A stretch of 64,000 nt of DNA. It comes from Sphingobacteriales bacterium 39-19 (GTDB lineage: Bacteria; Bacteroidota; Bacteroidia; Chitinophagales; Chitinophagaceae). The number at the start of each line of letters is the position of its first letter. The stretch's first letter is position 1. This document shows, one piece after another, positions 1 through 8,674 of this stretch. The notes under the pieces were generated by a model. It did no database searches, was not told the origin of the DNA, and saw only the letters and a list, made by a program, of their open reading frames with translations. A program made the position numbers and the translations under genes. The stretch spans positions 1 through 64,000 of the forward strand of contig MKTX01000001.1 in NCBI GenBank assembly GCA_001898465.1, in the 5' to 3' direction.

Positions 1-620
1 AATATTGTACAGCTAGAATATTTTTTGGATAATAACGATATGGGCTTTGGTAACTGCACACAAATTCCCGTTACGCCTGCAACAGATATGGCTAACCTTA
101 GCGCCAATATTAATATAACCGGACTCACACCCGGTGTACACCGTGTGTTCATCCGTGCAAAAGATACCGGAGGAAAATGGAGCCTTATCAATTATAAAAT
201 ATTTGACAACTCAGCAACTAATCCCTACCCCGCAGCTCCATCACCTGCAACCAATATTGTACAGCTAGAATATTTTTTAGATAATAACGATATGGGCTTT
301 GGTAACTGCACACAAATTCCCGTTACGCCTGCAACAGATATGGCTAACCTTAGCGCCAATATTAATATAACCGGACTCACACCCGGTGTACACCGTGTTT
401 TCTTCCGTGCAAAAGATGCCGGTGGAAAATGGAGCCTTATCAATTATAAAATATTTGACAACTCAGCAACTAATCCCTACCCCGCAGCGCCTTCACCTGC
501 AACCAATATTGTACAGCTAGAATATTTTTTAGATAATAACGATATGGGCTTTGGTAACTGCACACAAATTCCCGTTACGCCTGCAACTGATATGGCTAAC
601 CTTAGCGCCAATATTAATAT
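1..620 (+). repeat. Tandem 252-bp coding repeats
   Basis: Copies begin at 1, 253 and 505, each with AATATTGTACAG; the period is 252 bp, or 84 codons, so the frame is kept. Copies 1 and 2 differ at only a handful of bases. Copy 3 matches until about base 620 and then diverges in DNA while the protein fold continues (GLAAGSHSLYIRSKN). The array is cut by the window edge, so the copy number is unknown. Confidence 0.95.
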
Positions 621-3600
621 CGCAGGTTTAGCTGCAGGCAGCCATAGTTTATATATTCGTTCAAAAAACAGCAGCAACCAATGGAGCCTAACCAATATAA
701 CACAATTTATGGTAGGCCTGGTTGCAGTTTCGCCAGATAGCCTGCTTTATGGAAATACAATTGTAGGCAACAATGCATCTGCCAATATAAATATTAAAAA
801 CAACAGCACAGCTACACAAACGATCAACCAAATTAATATAGCTGCCCCATTTAGTATATCAGTATCCACTCCAATATCAATCAATGCAGGAGATACATAT
901 AACTTACCGGTAACTTTTACACCCGCTGCCACCCAGTTATACAGAGACAGCATCAGGCTTGAAACATCAGCCGGCGATTTTCGGGTAATCCTAAAGGGGC
1001 AGGGCATTGCAGTGAATGGCTCATGGGCCATCAGCCCCGCAGCAGGATATAATTATCAAAATGTAATCCTTAACAATACGGCTAATTTTAATTTCAGTAT
1101 TTACAATACCGGTAATATCCCGGTAATACTCAACGATGTAATAATTAGTGACCCTGCTTTTACCCCAACATTCACAAGCGGTACATCCATCCCCGTAGGC
1201 GGAAATATTGTGTTACCGGTTGCTTTTACTCCCACTGTAGTAAAGGCATATCAAGCACAGGTAAAAATAAAACCAGGTACACCCGGAATAGATTCTGTTA
1301 CAACAATTGTTACTGGCAACGGCTACACACCCGGTACTGCGCCTGTGCTACAATTTGTAAGCGCATCACCTTTTAATGCATCAACCGGTGTGAATCCCCC
1401 GGTAGCTCAAACGGGTCTATTCACGTACAAAATATTGTATCGCTCTGCCAATAACCTGCCCCCTAAAGCCGGGTTTCCAAAAATAGGAATTGATCTGAAT
1501 GCAGACCAGGATTTTAATGACCTGGGCGAAGGGATATTCAGTATGACGCAAGAAGGATCGGGTACTGACTTTTTAAATGGAGAAACTTACGTTTACACAT
1601 TCAATCATACGGTTAACAGCAATTCATTGGGCTACCAGTTTTTTACTGAAGATGTAAATGGGAATACAGCCAGCAGCATAAATAACAATTATATTTCGGG
1701 CCCTATTGTTACAGACCAGGTGCTGGATTTGAAAATTTTTGCAAACAATATTAATTTTAGTGTTACTAATCCCGCCCCGGGTCAACCCTTCAGCTTATCT
1801 GCAGTAGTTACCAATAGTACAGCGGTACCTGCTGTAAATGTTCCGGTGAAATTTTACAGGGATACTATTTTAATTGACAGTACAATTATACCAATTGTAA
1901 ACCCGTTTTCAACTGCCACAATCACACAGCCGTTAAATTTTGCTACTGAAGGGTTTTATCCCATTAAAGTTTATATTAACCCTGGCTATACGATTGCTGA
2001 AAGCAATTACCTGAATAATTATGCCATACGGCCCGTAATTGTAGGTTCTCCTAATTTACCCGGGGGTATTACAGTAACCAGTTCGGTAACCATTCAAAAT
2101 TGTCCGCAATTAAAAGCAATTATCAGTGGGCATGCCACTTATTTTGGTACAGCATTACCTGCATCTGTTGCAGGGGCTGCAGTAACCATTAATACGGCTG
2201 CGGGCCCTATCAACACCACTACGGATGTAAATGGAAATTACAGTTATCAATTTACAGGCATTACATGTGGGGGCAACTTTGATTACACGATAAGTATAAC
2301 AGATTTCACATTTACCAGTAGCCTCTTAACCCAAAGCATTGCCGTTCCATGCCCGGGCCCCAATGCATGTGTACAGCCCCCTTCACAAGGTGGCATCCTG
2401 GCAACATCCAATACGAATCCGTGTGCTAACCAGGTGGGAAGTAATGCTGCCATAACGATAAAATTAAAATACAGGGAAAGAAATATCAGTAACATGTGGT
2501 GCAGTTGGGATGAGATTATAAAAGATACGCTCAAAATATTTGTGGATGGCGCTTTATATCAAACTTATCCCAGTGCAGATTACAGCCATGCACCCGGTGA
2601 AGAAGTAAATATACAATTGTATTTGCCACTTTCTTCTACTAACCCAGTTGCTGTTAGTGCTACACTTACTTATACATATATTGAATACTTACAAATTCCA
2701 ACTTCAATATACCATGGGCAATATATACCCATGCTGCAATCAAATGGGACAAACATTCAGCCCGTATCTAATATGCCAGATCTTACTATTCAGCAATTCA
2801 GGCAATCCGGCTTTACCTCTTTTGATTTTTTAGATGCAAATATCAATTGTAATATTTCGGGTCCGCACACAGTTACAATTTATGATTCAATACCCGGCGG
2901 TAGTTACAGCTTAATTAAAACAAGCAATATCTCCAGTATTGGCGGAAAATCAGCAATCGGGATTTCGTATAGCGATATACACATGGCGCCCGGTGATCAC
3001 TATATAAAAATAATTACCGATGCAAATGCTGTAATTGCTGAAGAAAATGAAATGAATAATGAGTTTATCAGCAAAATCACCGTTCCCCTGCCGGATCTTT
3101 CTGTAACAAAAATTTTAAATACACCCACATCTGCTTCTATTGGTACTGCAGTAATATTTAAAGCAACAATTAAAAACACCGGGAAATATGCCGATGGTTT
3201 TAAAGTAAGTTTCCTGGTAAACGGGATACAGCTGGGTACAAAAAAACAGGTGCCCTACCTGGCAGAAAAAGAGTCTATTGAAGTATTATCAGATGCTTAC
3301 CTGGTAGCAGATGCTGAAAATACCTGTGGCCCCACGGTAGAGGTGTTTGCAGACAGCGACGGCGATATTACAGAATCAAATGAAAGTAATAATAGTTTAC
3401 AAGTACAATTCACCGCCGATATCAGGCCATACTCATTATCATCCGAATTAGGATCGGCCAGCAACCCGGTTGTAGTAAGAGTGAATACAACAAACCAGTT
3501 CTTTCCACCCATCAGGAATACAGGAATGAGAGATGTGAGTAATGTTACTGTTTCTTTTGTTTTGGATGGCAATACCATTGGTTCGGGGAATATAGCTACT

Positions 3601-5556
3601 ATTAAAGCAGGTGAAGTATATGCAGCTTATACTTCATTTACTCAAATGTTTGCTACCGCCGGTGATTATGTAGTAACAGTAATTGCAGATACCGCAAATA
3701 CAATTTGTGAAACCAATGAAGCCAATAATAGCGGTGATTTCCATATTCGTGTGGTAGATAGCAAAATGGATTTTGAAGTGCTGTCGCAATATATTTCTCC
3801 CAGCAGCCTGAACCCGAATATCGGCCAATCCATTACCCTGGTGGGTACGGTAAGAAATACAGGAGGAAAAATCAGTACGCCCAATGTTCTTCGCTTTTTG
3901 GTAGATGATATACAGTTGGGAGCCGATGTACCCATCAACCCCATACTACCCGGAAAAGACACGACCGTAGCTGCTACGGTAACTTACTCTTCGCTTATTC
4001 CCGGCGTAAAGCTGATGAAGCTTGTGGCAGACCCGGATAATATTGCCATTGAAGAAAGAGAAAATAATAATACAGCAACCCGTGCCTTAATTGTAGGCGA
4101 TGCTCCTGATATGGCGAAAGAGGCAGGCAATGCCATCAGCTTTAACCCTTCAGGTTTTAGGGCAGGTGATAGTGTATTGATCTCTTATCGCATTAAAAAT
4201 AACGGACCCACAGAAGGTACCGCATGGGTTAAGTTTTTAATTCTTGATGAAACAGATGCTATTACTGCAATAGATAGTGTTGAATTTACATTGGCAGCTG
4301 GTGCAAGTACCATCATCAGTAAGCGAATGAAATTTGATATTGAAAAAGGAACTGTTCTTGCTCAAATTGTAAATTGCAGCCCATTGGAATTTGATCTTAC
4401 CAATAACAATGATGCACTTCCTTTCAGCACTGTATCTTCTCTTAAGGCTACTGTAATTGTAAGTGGCGATTTGGATATGATTGCCGGCCTGCCTGGTCAG
4501 CTACCCGGATGGATTGGCGGTAAAATTATATTGGGCGATTATGATCTTTTTATTAATGGAAAAATTAAAAACTTTGATACCGCTCATTTTATTATCACAA
4601 ATGGCACAGGAAAATTAAAGTTGAATAACATAGATGCGATAAAGGAATTCCCGGTAGGCACCCGGTTATACAGCACCAATTTTGTAAAAATTAATAATAC
4701 CGGTTTACCGGATAATTTTTCAGTGAGGTTGCTCCCTTATGTATTGGCACAGGGGAATACCGGAGATACGGTATTAACGGATAATGTAAAATGCACATGG
4801 TTAATAGAAGAACAGGTTCCGGGAGGCAGTGATGCAACGATTGAAATGTTCTGGAACCTGGCTGATGAGTTACCCGGCTTCGACAGGTTGAGTTGCCGTA
4901 CCGCACATTATACCATTAACTGGCAATTAGGTGCCATTGGGTCAGCAGCAACCAACAGTATAGGTCTATTCAGTAAATCACAAGATGGATATGCTAATTT
5001 CTCACCCTTTACGGTTACCGGCGGCGCTGGCGTAATTCCATTACACTTACTGCAATTCAAAGCAGAAAGGCAGGGAGCAAATGCCTTACTAAGCTGGCAA
5101 ACTATAAACGAAGTAAATACATCAGGTTTTACGATACAGCATAGCATTGATGGAATAGCGTTTACAAATATTGGATCTGTTGCGGCTGAAAATACTTCAG
5201 GCATAAACCGTTATCACTTTACACAAACCGGCATACATGAAAAATTAAATTATTATCGTTTAAAAATGATGGATAATAACGGCAGATTTACCTATTCTGA
5301 CATTCAATTAGTAAAACTAGATGTGCCTGTTACCATGCAAATATTCCCTAATCCCGCTAACCAATTTATCAGCATCAATGGATTAAATGCTAATGGAATT
5401 ATAGAAATACGAACAGTTGATGGTAAATTAATGAACCGCATTACCACAACGGGAGCTGACATGAAAATAAATATTAGCAACCTGGCGGCTGGTATTTATT
5501 CAATCCGCTACCTGGATAATGGGAAAATTCAAATTCAAAAACTGATAAAACAATAA
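1..5556 (+). CDS. Giant secreted adhesin-like protein with CARDB domains and T9SS sorting tail (5' end missing)
   Basis: The reading frame is open from base 1, so the true start and signal peptide lie outside the window; 1851 codons are visible. Order: two and a half 84-residue repeats (nt 1-700), two ASH/choice-of-anchor-D-like Ig folds (about 715-1335), a section with an Asp-rich DLNADQDFND stretch (near 1495), a CARDB-like domain (1726-2045), a carboxypeptidase-regulatory-like segment (2046-2360), and four or five more CARDB-like domains (2770-4420) marked by recurring ESNExNN motifs. The end (5330-5553) has the IFPNPAN start and GIYSIRYLD core of a type A T9SS C-terminal domain, which directs export through the T9SS and is then cleaved or anchored. 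Predicted surface or secreted protein; a role in adhesion is inference. A strong terminator follows. Confidence 0.85.
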   Translation, partial: NIVQLEYFLDNNDMGFGNCTQIPVTPATDMANLSANINITGLTPGVHRVFIRAKDTGGKWSLINYKIFDNSATNPYPAAPSPATNIVQLEYFLDNNDMGFGNCTQIPVTPATDMANLSANINITGLTPGVHRVFFRAKDAGGKWSLINYKIFDNSATNPYPAAPSPATNIVQLEYFLDNNDMGFGNCTQIPVTPATDMANLSANINIAGLAAGSHSLYIRSKNSSNQWSLTNITQFMVGLVAVSPDSLLYGNTIVGNNASANINIKNNSTATQTINQINIAAPFSISVSTPISINAGDTYNLPVTFTPAATQLYRDSIRLETSAGDFRVILKGQGIAVNGSWAISPAAGYNYQNVILNNTANFNFSIYNTGNIPVILNDVIISDPAFTPTFTSGTSIPVGGNIVLPVAFTPTVVKAYQAQVKIKPGTPGIDSVTTIVTGNGYTPGTAPVLQFVSASPFNASTGVNPPVAQTGLFTYKILYRSANNLPPKAGFPKIGIDLNADQDFNDLGEGIFSMTQEGSGTDFLNGETYVYTFNHTVNSNSLGYQFFTEDVNGNTASSINNNYISGPIVTDQVLDLKIFANNINFSVTNPAPGQPFSLSAVVTNSTAVPAVNVPVKFYRDTILIDSTIIPIVNPFSTATITQPLNFATEGFYPIKVYINPGYTIAESNYLNNYAIRPVIVGSPNLPGGITVTSSVTIQNCPQLKAIISGHATYFGTALPASVAGAAVTINTAAGPINTTTDVNGNYSYQFTGITCGGNFDYTISITDFTFTSSLLTQSIAVPCPGPNACVQPPSQGGILATSNTNPCANQVGSNAAITIKLKYRERNISNMWCSWDEIIKDTLKIFVDGALYQTYPSADYSHAPGEEVNIQLYLPLSSTNPVAVSATLTYTYIEYLQIPTSIYHGQYIPMLQSNGTNIQPVSNMPDLTIQQFRQSGFTSFDFLDANINCNISGPHTVTIYDSIPGGSYSLIKTSNISSIGGKSAIGISYSDIHMAPGDHYIKIITDANAVIAEENEMNNEFISKITVPLPDLSVTKILNTPTSASIGTAVIFKATIKNTGKYADGFKVSFLVNGIQLGTKKQVPYLAEKESIEVLSDAYLVADAENTCGPTVEVFADSDGDITESNESNNSLQVQFTADIRPYSLSSELGSASNPVVVRVNTTNQFFPPIRNTGMRDVSNVTVSFVLDGNTIGSGNIATIKAGEVYAAYTSFTQMFATAGDYVVTVIADTANTICETNEANNSGDFHIRVVDSKMDFEVLSQYISPSSLNPNIGQSITLVGTVRNTGGKISTPNVLRFLVDDIQLGADVPINPILPGKDTTVAATVTYSSLIPGVKLMKLVADPDNIAIEERENNNTATRALIVGDAPDMAKEAGNAISFNPSGFRAGDSVLISYRIKNNGPTEGTAWVKFLILDETDAITAIDSVEFTLAAGASTIISKRMKFDIEKGTVLAQIVNCSPLEFDLTNNNDALPFSTVSSLKATVIVSGDLDMIAGLPGQLPGWIGGKIILGDYDLFINGKIKNFDTAHFIITNGTGKLKLNNIDAIKEFPVGTRLYSTNFVKINNTGLPDNFSVRLLPYVLAQGNTGDTVLTDNVKCTWLIEEQVPGGSDATIEMFWNLADELPGFDRLSCRTAHYTINWQLGAIGSAATNSIGLFSKSQDGYANFSPFTVTGGAGVIPLHLLQFKAERQGANALLSWQTINEVNTSGFTIQHSIDGIAFTNIGSVAAENTSGINRYHFTQTGIHEKLNYYRLKMMDNNGRFTYSDIQLVKLDVPVTMQIFPNPANQFISINGLNANGIIEIRTVDGKLMNRITTTGADMKINISNLAAGIYSIRYLDNGKIQIQKLIKQ

Positions 5557-5584
5557 ATCCCGTTTTAATCATACGTAAAGCAAC

Positions 5585-5616
5585 AAGCCGTATCAAAAAA
5601 AAAAATGATACGGCTT
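5585..5616 (+). terminator. Rho-independent terminator after the adhesin gene
   Basis: A perfect 11-bp stem, AAGCCGTATCA (5585-5595) with TGATACGGCTT (5606-5616), encloses a loop of ten A residues and is followed by TTGT. It lies 28 bases past the adhesin stop codon. Confidence 0.75.
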
Positions 5617-5787
5617 TTGTAATACCCACAATTTACACTTGCGGAAGTGTACCCAACCATTCATTAAAAAGTATGGGCAGGCACCACACTGAAAAACAGT
5701 GTAATTGAAAGGCTAATTCATATTTAAGAAAAAAATATAAAAAACATTCCATTCAAAAATGATAACTTGCGCCAGCAATAAGGGCCC

Positions 5788-7338
5788 ATGCGAAGAACGA
5801 TAAAATATTACCGGATCATCTGGTTAAAGCATGATTTACCTGCAGGCCTTTCGGTATTCCTGGTGGCGTTACCACTTTGCTTAGGCATTGCCCTTGCTTC
5901 CGGCGCCCCCCTTTATGCGGGCCTGCTTTCCGGCATTATTGGCGGCTTACTGGTTTCGCTCATTAGTGGGGCACAGTTGGCAGTATCCGGCCCGGCCGCA
6001 GGACTTACAACCGTAGTGGCGGCCTCTATTATATCCCTGGGCGATTTCAAAATATTTTTACTGGCAGTAATGGTAGCCGGTTTATTTCAATTGCTACTGG
6101 GGGTTTTCAAACTGGGTTCTATTGCAAACTATTTTCCCTCATCAGTAATCAAAGGCATGCTGGCCGCAATTGGTATTATTCTTATTATAAAGCAAATTCC
6201 CATTGCCCTGGGTTACGATCAGCCCGATTTTTGGACGAGCGGCTTATTGCATTTATTCTCACCCAAAAACATCAGTGGTAATATAAAGGAATTTAACAAT
6301 CACATTACAAGGGGTACACTCATCATCACTTTTGTATCCCTCATCATTTTAATTTTATTACAACTGCCTGCAGCAAAAAAATTAAAAATAATACCTGCCC
6401 CATTGCTGGTTGTAATTGCTGCTGTTATCACAAATATTATCTTTAACTTCTCCGCCTCAGGATTATCGCTAAAACCTACCCAGCTGGTAAACATACCGGA
6501 TAATATCTTTTCAAATATTTCATTCCCGGCATTCTCACAATTATTTTCAAAATCAGAAATATGGAAAGATGGTATCATCATTGGGCTGCTGGCAACCCTG
6601 GAAACCCTGCTTTGCGTGGAAGCCATTGATAAACTAGACAGGCGAAACCGGATAACGCCCGTAAACCGGGAACTGGTTGCCCAGGGTATTGGTAATATTA
6701 CCTGCGGCTTATTGGGCGCTATTCCTATTACAGCTGTGGTGGTACGGGGATCGGCCAATGTGGATGCCGGCGGGCGAACCAAGCTGGCTGCCTTTACCCA
6801 TGGCCTCTTCCTGTTTCTTGCTGTTTTACTTATTCCTTTTTTATTAAACAAAATACCATACGCTGCATTGGCTGCCATATTGATTAGCACCGGTTATAAT
6901 CTTACCAAACCAAAATTATTCCGCAATATGTGGAGCCTTGGCTGGAAACAGTTTATGCCTTTTATACTAACCATTATTGTAATTCTTTTAACGGACTTGT
7001 TAATTGGCGTAAGTATTGGTTTATTGCTTTCCGTGTATTTTATTCTCCAAAATAATTTTAAAGCAGAATATAAAATAACTAAAAAAGTAGTACAGGGTAT
7101 TGAAACAGAATACATCAAATTAAACAGCAATGTTACTTTTCTAAATAAAGTAAAATTGCGCAAAGCACTGGATGAAGTACCCGAATATTCATCGATAATT
7201 ATTGACGGCAGCGAATGTAATTTTATAGATTACGATATCCTGGAAATTATCAGTGAATTCGAAAACAAAGCACATAACCGGCATATTGAACTTCAGCTAA
7301 AAGGTATTGAAAGAGTAAATGTTACAGCCGTACACTAA
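5788..7338 (+). CDS. SulP/SLC26 family inorganic anion transporter with STAS domain
   Basis: 516 residues, within the range of bacterial SulP proteins. The N-terminal two thirds is a series of hydrophobic helices carrying SulP hallmarks, including the QLAVSGPAAGLT segment near residues 62-73 (the substrate-site region in this fold) and VVVRGSANVDAGGRTK near 315-330. The C-terminal 80 residues (IIIDGSECNFIDYDILEII) form a short cytoplasmic STAS domain. The family moves sulfate, bicarbonate, chloride or dicarboxylates; the substrate cannot be told from sequence, and there is no carbonic anhydrase or sulfate gene next door to hint at one. No Shine-Dalgarno is seen; the ATG is the first in frame after stops. 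Confidence 0.88.
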   Translation: MRRTIKYYRIIWLKHDLPAGLSVFLVALPLCLGIALASGAPLYAGLLSGIIGGLLVSLISGAQLAVSGPAAGLTTVVAASIISLGDFKIFLLAVMVAGLFQLLLGVFKLGSIANYFPSSVIKGMLAAIGIILIIKQIPIALGYDQPDFWTSGLLHLFSPKNISGNIKEFNNHITRGTLIITFVSLIILILLQLPAAKKLKIIPAPLLVVIAAVITNIIFNFSASGLSLKPTQLVNIPDNIFSNISFPAFSQLFSKSEIWKDGIIIGLLATLETLLCVEAIDKLDRRNRITPVNRELVAQGIGNITCGLLGAIPITAVVVRGSANVDAGGRTKLAAFTHGLFLFLAVLLIPFLLNKIPYAALAAILISTGYNLTKPKLFRNMWSLGWKQFMPFILTIIVILLTDLLIGVSIGLLLSVYFILQNNFKAEYKITKKVVQGIETEYIKLNSNVTFLNKVKLRKALDEVPEYSSIIIDGSECNFIDYDILEIISEFENKAHNRHIELQLKGIERVNVTAVH

Positions 7339-7401
7339 GTGTACCAATGAGCTTTTTTCACCTCCTTTTTAAATACATTTACAGTTGCGCTCATCCAATT
7401 A

Positions 7402-7409
7402 TAAATTTG
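7402..7409 (+). promoter_or_regulatory. Bacteroidota -7 box upstream of the methyltransferase gene
   Basis: TAAATTTG matches the TAnnTTTG consensus, 29 bases before the ATG at 7439. A weak -33-like TTTA lies 20 bases further upstream. Confidence 0.45.
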
Positions 7410-7438
7410 CATTTTCTGTAAAAAAATAATAAAATGAT

Positions 7439-8059
7439 ATGATACCGAATGAATCCGCAAAAGAACATTGGGATAGAGTGTATGCATCAAAAGACCCTCA
7501 GGAAGTAAGCTGGACGCAGGAAATTCCTGCGCCTTCATTAGAACTCATCCATGCATTGCAATTACCCCATTCTGCCAGCATAATTGATATTGGAGGAGGT
7601 GACAGTAAACTCGTGGATCATTTACTGGAAGAAGGGTTTCACAATATTACGGTGCTGGATATTTCAATAAATGCACTGGAAAAAGCGCAAAAAAGATTGG
7701 GTGAAAAAGCAGGCCTGGTAAAATGGATTGTATCTGACATTACACATTTTGAACCTCCAACAAAATACGACCTGTGGCATGACAGGGCAGCCTTTCATTT
7801 TTTAACCGAAAGCAACCAGGTTGAAAAATACATATGTACAATTAAAAAATCAGTAACCGGCTACCTGGTACTTTCTACTTTTTCTACCAGCGGGCCACTG
7901 AAATGCAGCGGCCTGCCCATTATTCAGTATAATGAATCAAATTTAAATAACCTGGTAAGGCCGGATTTTGAAAAACTAACTTGTAAACAGGTAGATCATA
8001 CTACCCCTTTTGGTACCATTCAAAATTTTTTATTTTGCAGTTTCAAACGGAAATGCTGA
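7439..8059 (+). CDS. Class I SAM-dependent methyltransferase
   Basis: 206 residues. Motif I (SIIDIGGGDSK, residues 47-57) is the glycine-rich SAM-binding loop; VLDIS (about 74-78) is the acidic end of strand 2. The N-terminal sequence EHWDRVYASKDPQEVSWTQ resembles methyltransferases annotated as acting on small molecules, including thiopurine/tellurite-type enzymes, but the substrate is unknown. Free-standing gene with its own -7 box. A weak hairpin follows at 8102-8117. Confidence 0.8.
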   Translation: MIPNESAKEHWDRVYASKDPQEVSWTQEIPAPSLELIHALQLPHSASIIDIGGGDSKLVDHLLEEGFHNITVLDISINALEKAQKRLGEKAGLVKWIVSDITHFEPPTKYDLWHDRAAFHFLTESNQVEKYICTIKKSVTGYLVLSTFSTSGPLKCSGLPIIQYNESNLNNLVRPDFEKLTCKQVDHTTPFGTIQNFLFCSFKRKC

Positions 8060-8101
8060 TTGATGAACTATCTTTAATATGTTAACTGCATTATAAAATA
8101 A

Positions 8102-8117
8102 AACCGGTTCCCCGGTT
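8102..8117 (+). terminator. Possible weak terminator after the methyltransferase gene
   Basis: The 6-bp GC-rich stem AACCGG/CCGGTT has a TTCC loop but is followed by TTCATTATG rather than a clean T run. It could equally be a protein-binding palindrome in front of the META lipoprotein gene. Confidence 0.3.
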
Positions 8118-8171
8118 CATTATGTAATGCTAAAAATAAATGAATCATAACGCTAAATTAAATTGACAATC

Positions 8172-8606
8172 ATGAAATTTCTACAAGTACTTTCAGCAGG
8201 TATGCTGCTCTTATTTTTTACTGCCTGCAGCACAACGAAAACAACCGGCAATAAAGAAAATTTATTTAATAATACATGGGAATTAGAATTTATTTCTGGC
8301 CCCCGCATTGCTTTTGAAGGGTTATTCCCCGACAAAAAACCACAACTTACTTTTAACCGTTTAACGCAGGAAGTAACCGGGACGGATGGCTGTAATGGAT
8401 ATACCTCTTCTTATAAAGTTTCAGGCGATTCTATTTCTTTTGGAGTACCGGGGCCCACAACATTAATGTATTGTGGCGAAGGAGAAAAAATATTTTTAGC
8501 CATGCTTAAAAATATAAAAACCTATAATGTGGATGAAAATGGCAAACTCAATTTTCTGTATGCTAATATCCCGATGATGCGCTTTAAAAGAGTAATGTCA
8601 AGATAA
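8172..8606 (+). CDS. META-domain lipoprotein (HslJ-like)
   Basis: 144 residues from the ATG at 8172; a TTG lies three codons upstream, but the ATG gives a compact signal peptide. The lipobox FTAC puts the lipidated cysteine at residue 19. The rest is one META domain (NTWELEFISG near residues 37-46 and the GTDGCNGYTSSY signature near 72-83, with a second Cys in MYCGEGEK). META/HslJ proteins are periplasmic or outer-membrane-facing lipoproteins linked to stress or novobiocin resistance in E. coli; the molecular function is unknown. A hairpin terminator follows directly. Confidence 0.82.
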   Translation: MKFLQVLSAGMLLLFFTACSTTKTTGNKENLFNNTWELEFISGPRIAFEGLFPDKKPQLTFNRLTQEVTGTDGCNGYTSSYKVSGDSISFGVPGPTTLMYCGEGEKIFLAMLKNIKTYNVDENGKLNFLYANIPMMRFKRVMSR

Positions 8607-8625
8607 AAGAAATAAATATAAGAAA

Positions 8626-8656
8626 TAAAAAAAGCAGGAGATTTCCTGCTTTTTTT
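8626..8656. terminator. Bidirectional terminator between the META gene and sprA
   Basis: AAAAAAGCAGGA (8628-8639) pairs with TCCTGCTTTTTT (8644-8655) around a GATT loop. A and T runs flank the stem on both strands, so it can end both converging transcripts. Confidence 0.8.
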
Positions 8657-8674
8657 ATGTATCCCAAAGTTTTA

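Noticed and set aside
1..620. Regularly spaced repeats as a possible CRISPR array
   Set aside because: The 252-bp period, open reading frame and whole-unit identity show protein repeats; there are no short repeats with unique spacers.
5686..5702. ACACTG/CAGTGT inverted repeat before the SulP gene
   Set aside because: Only a 6-bp stem with an A5 loop; a much better terminator sits upstream at 5585-5616 and no regulator match is known.
6300..6890. 196-codon open frame opposite the SulP transporter gene
   Set aside because: It is the antisense shadow of a long conserved membrane protein; no promoter, signal or family features are visible.
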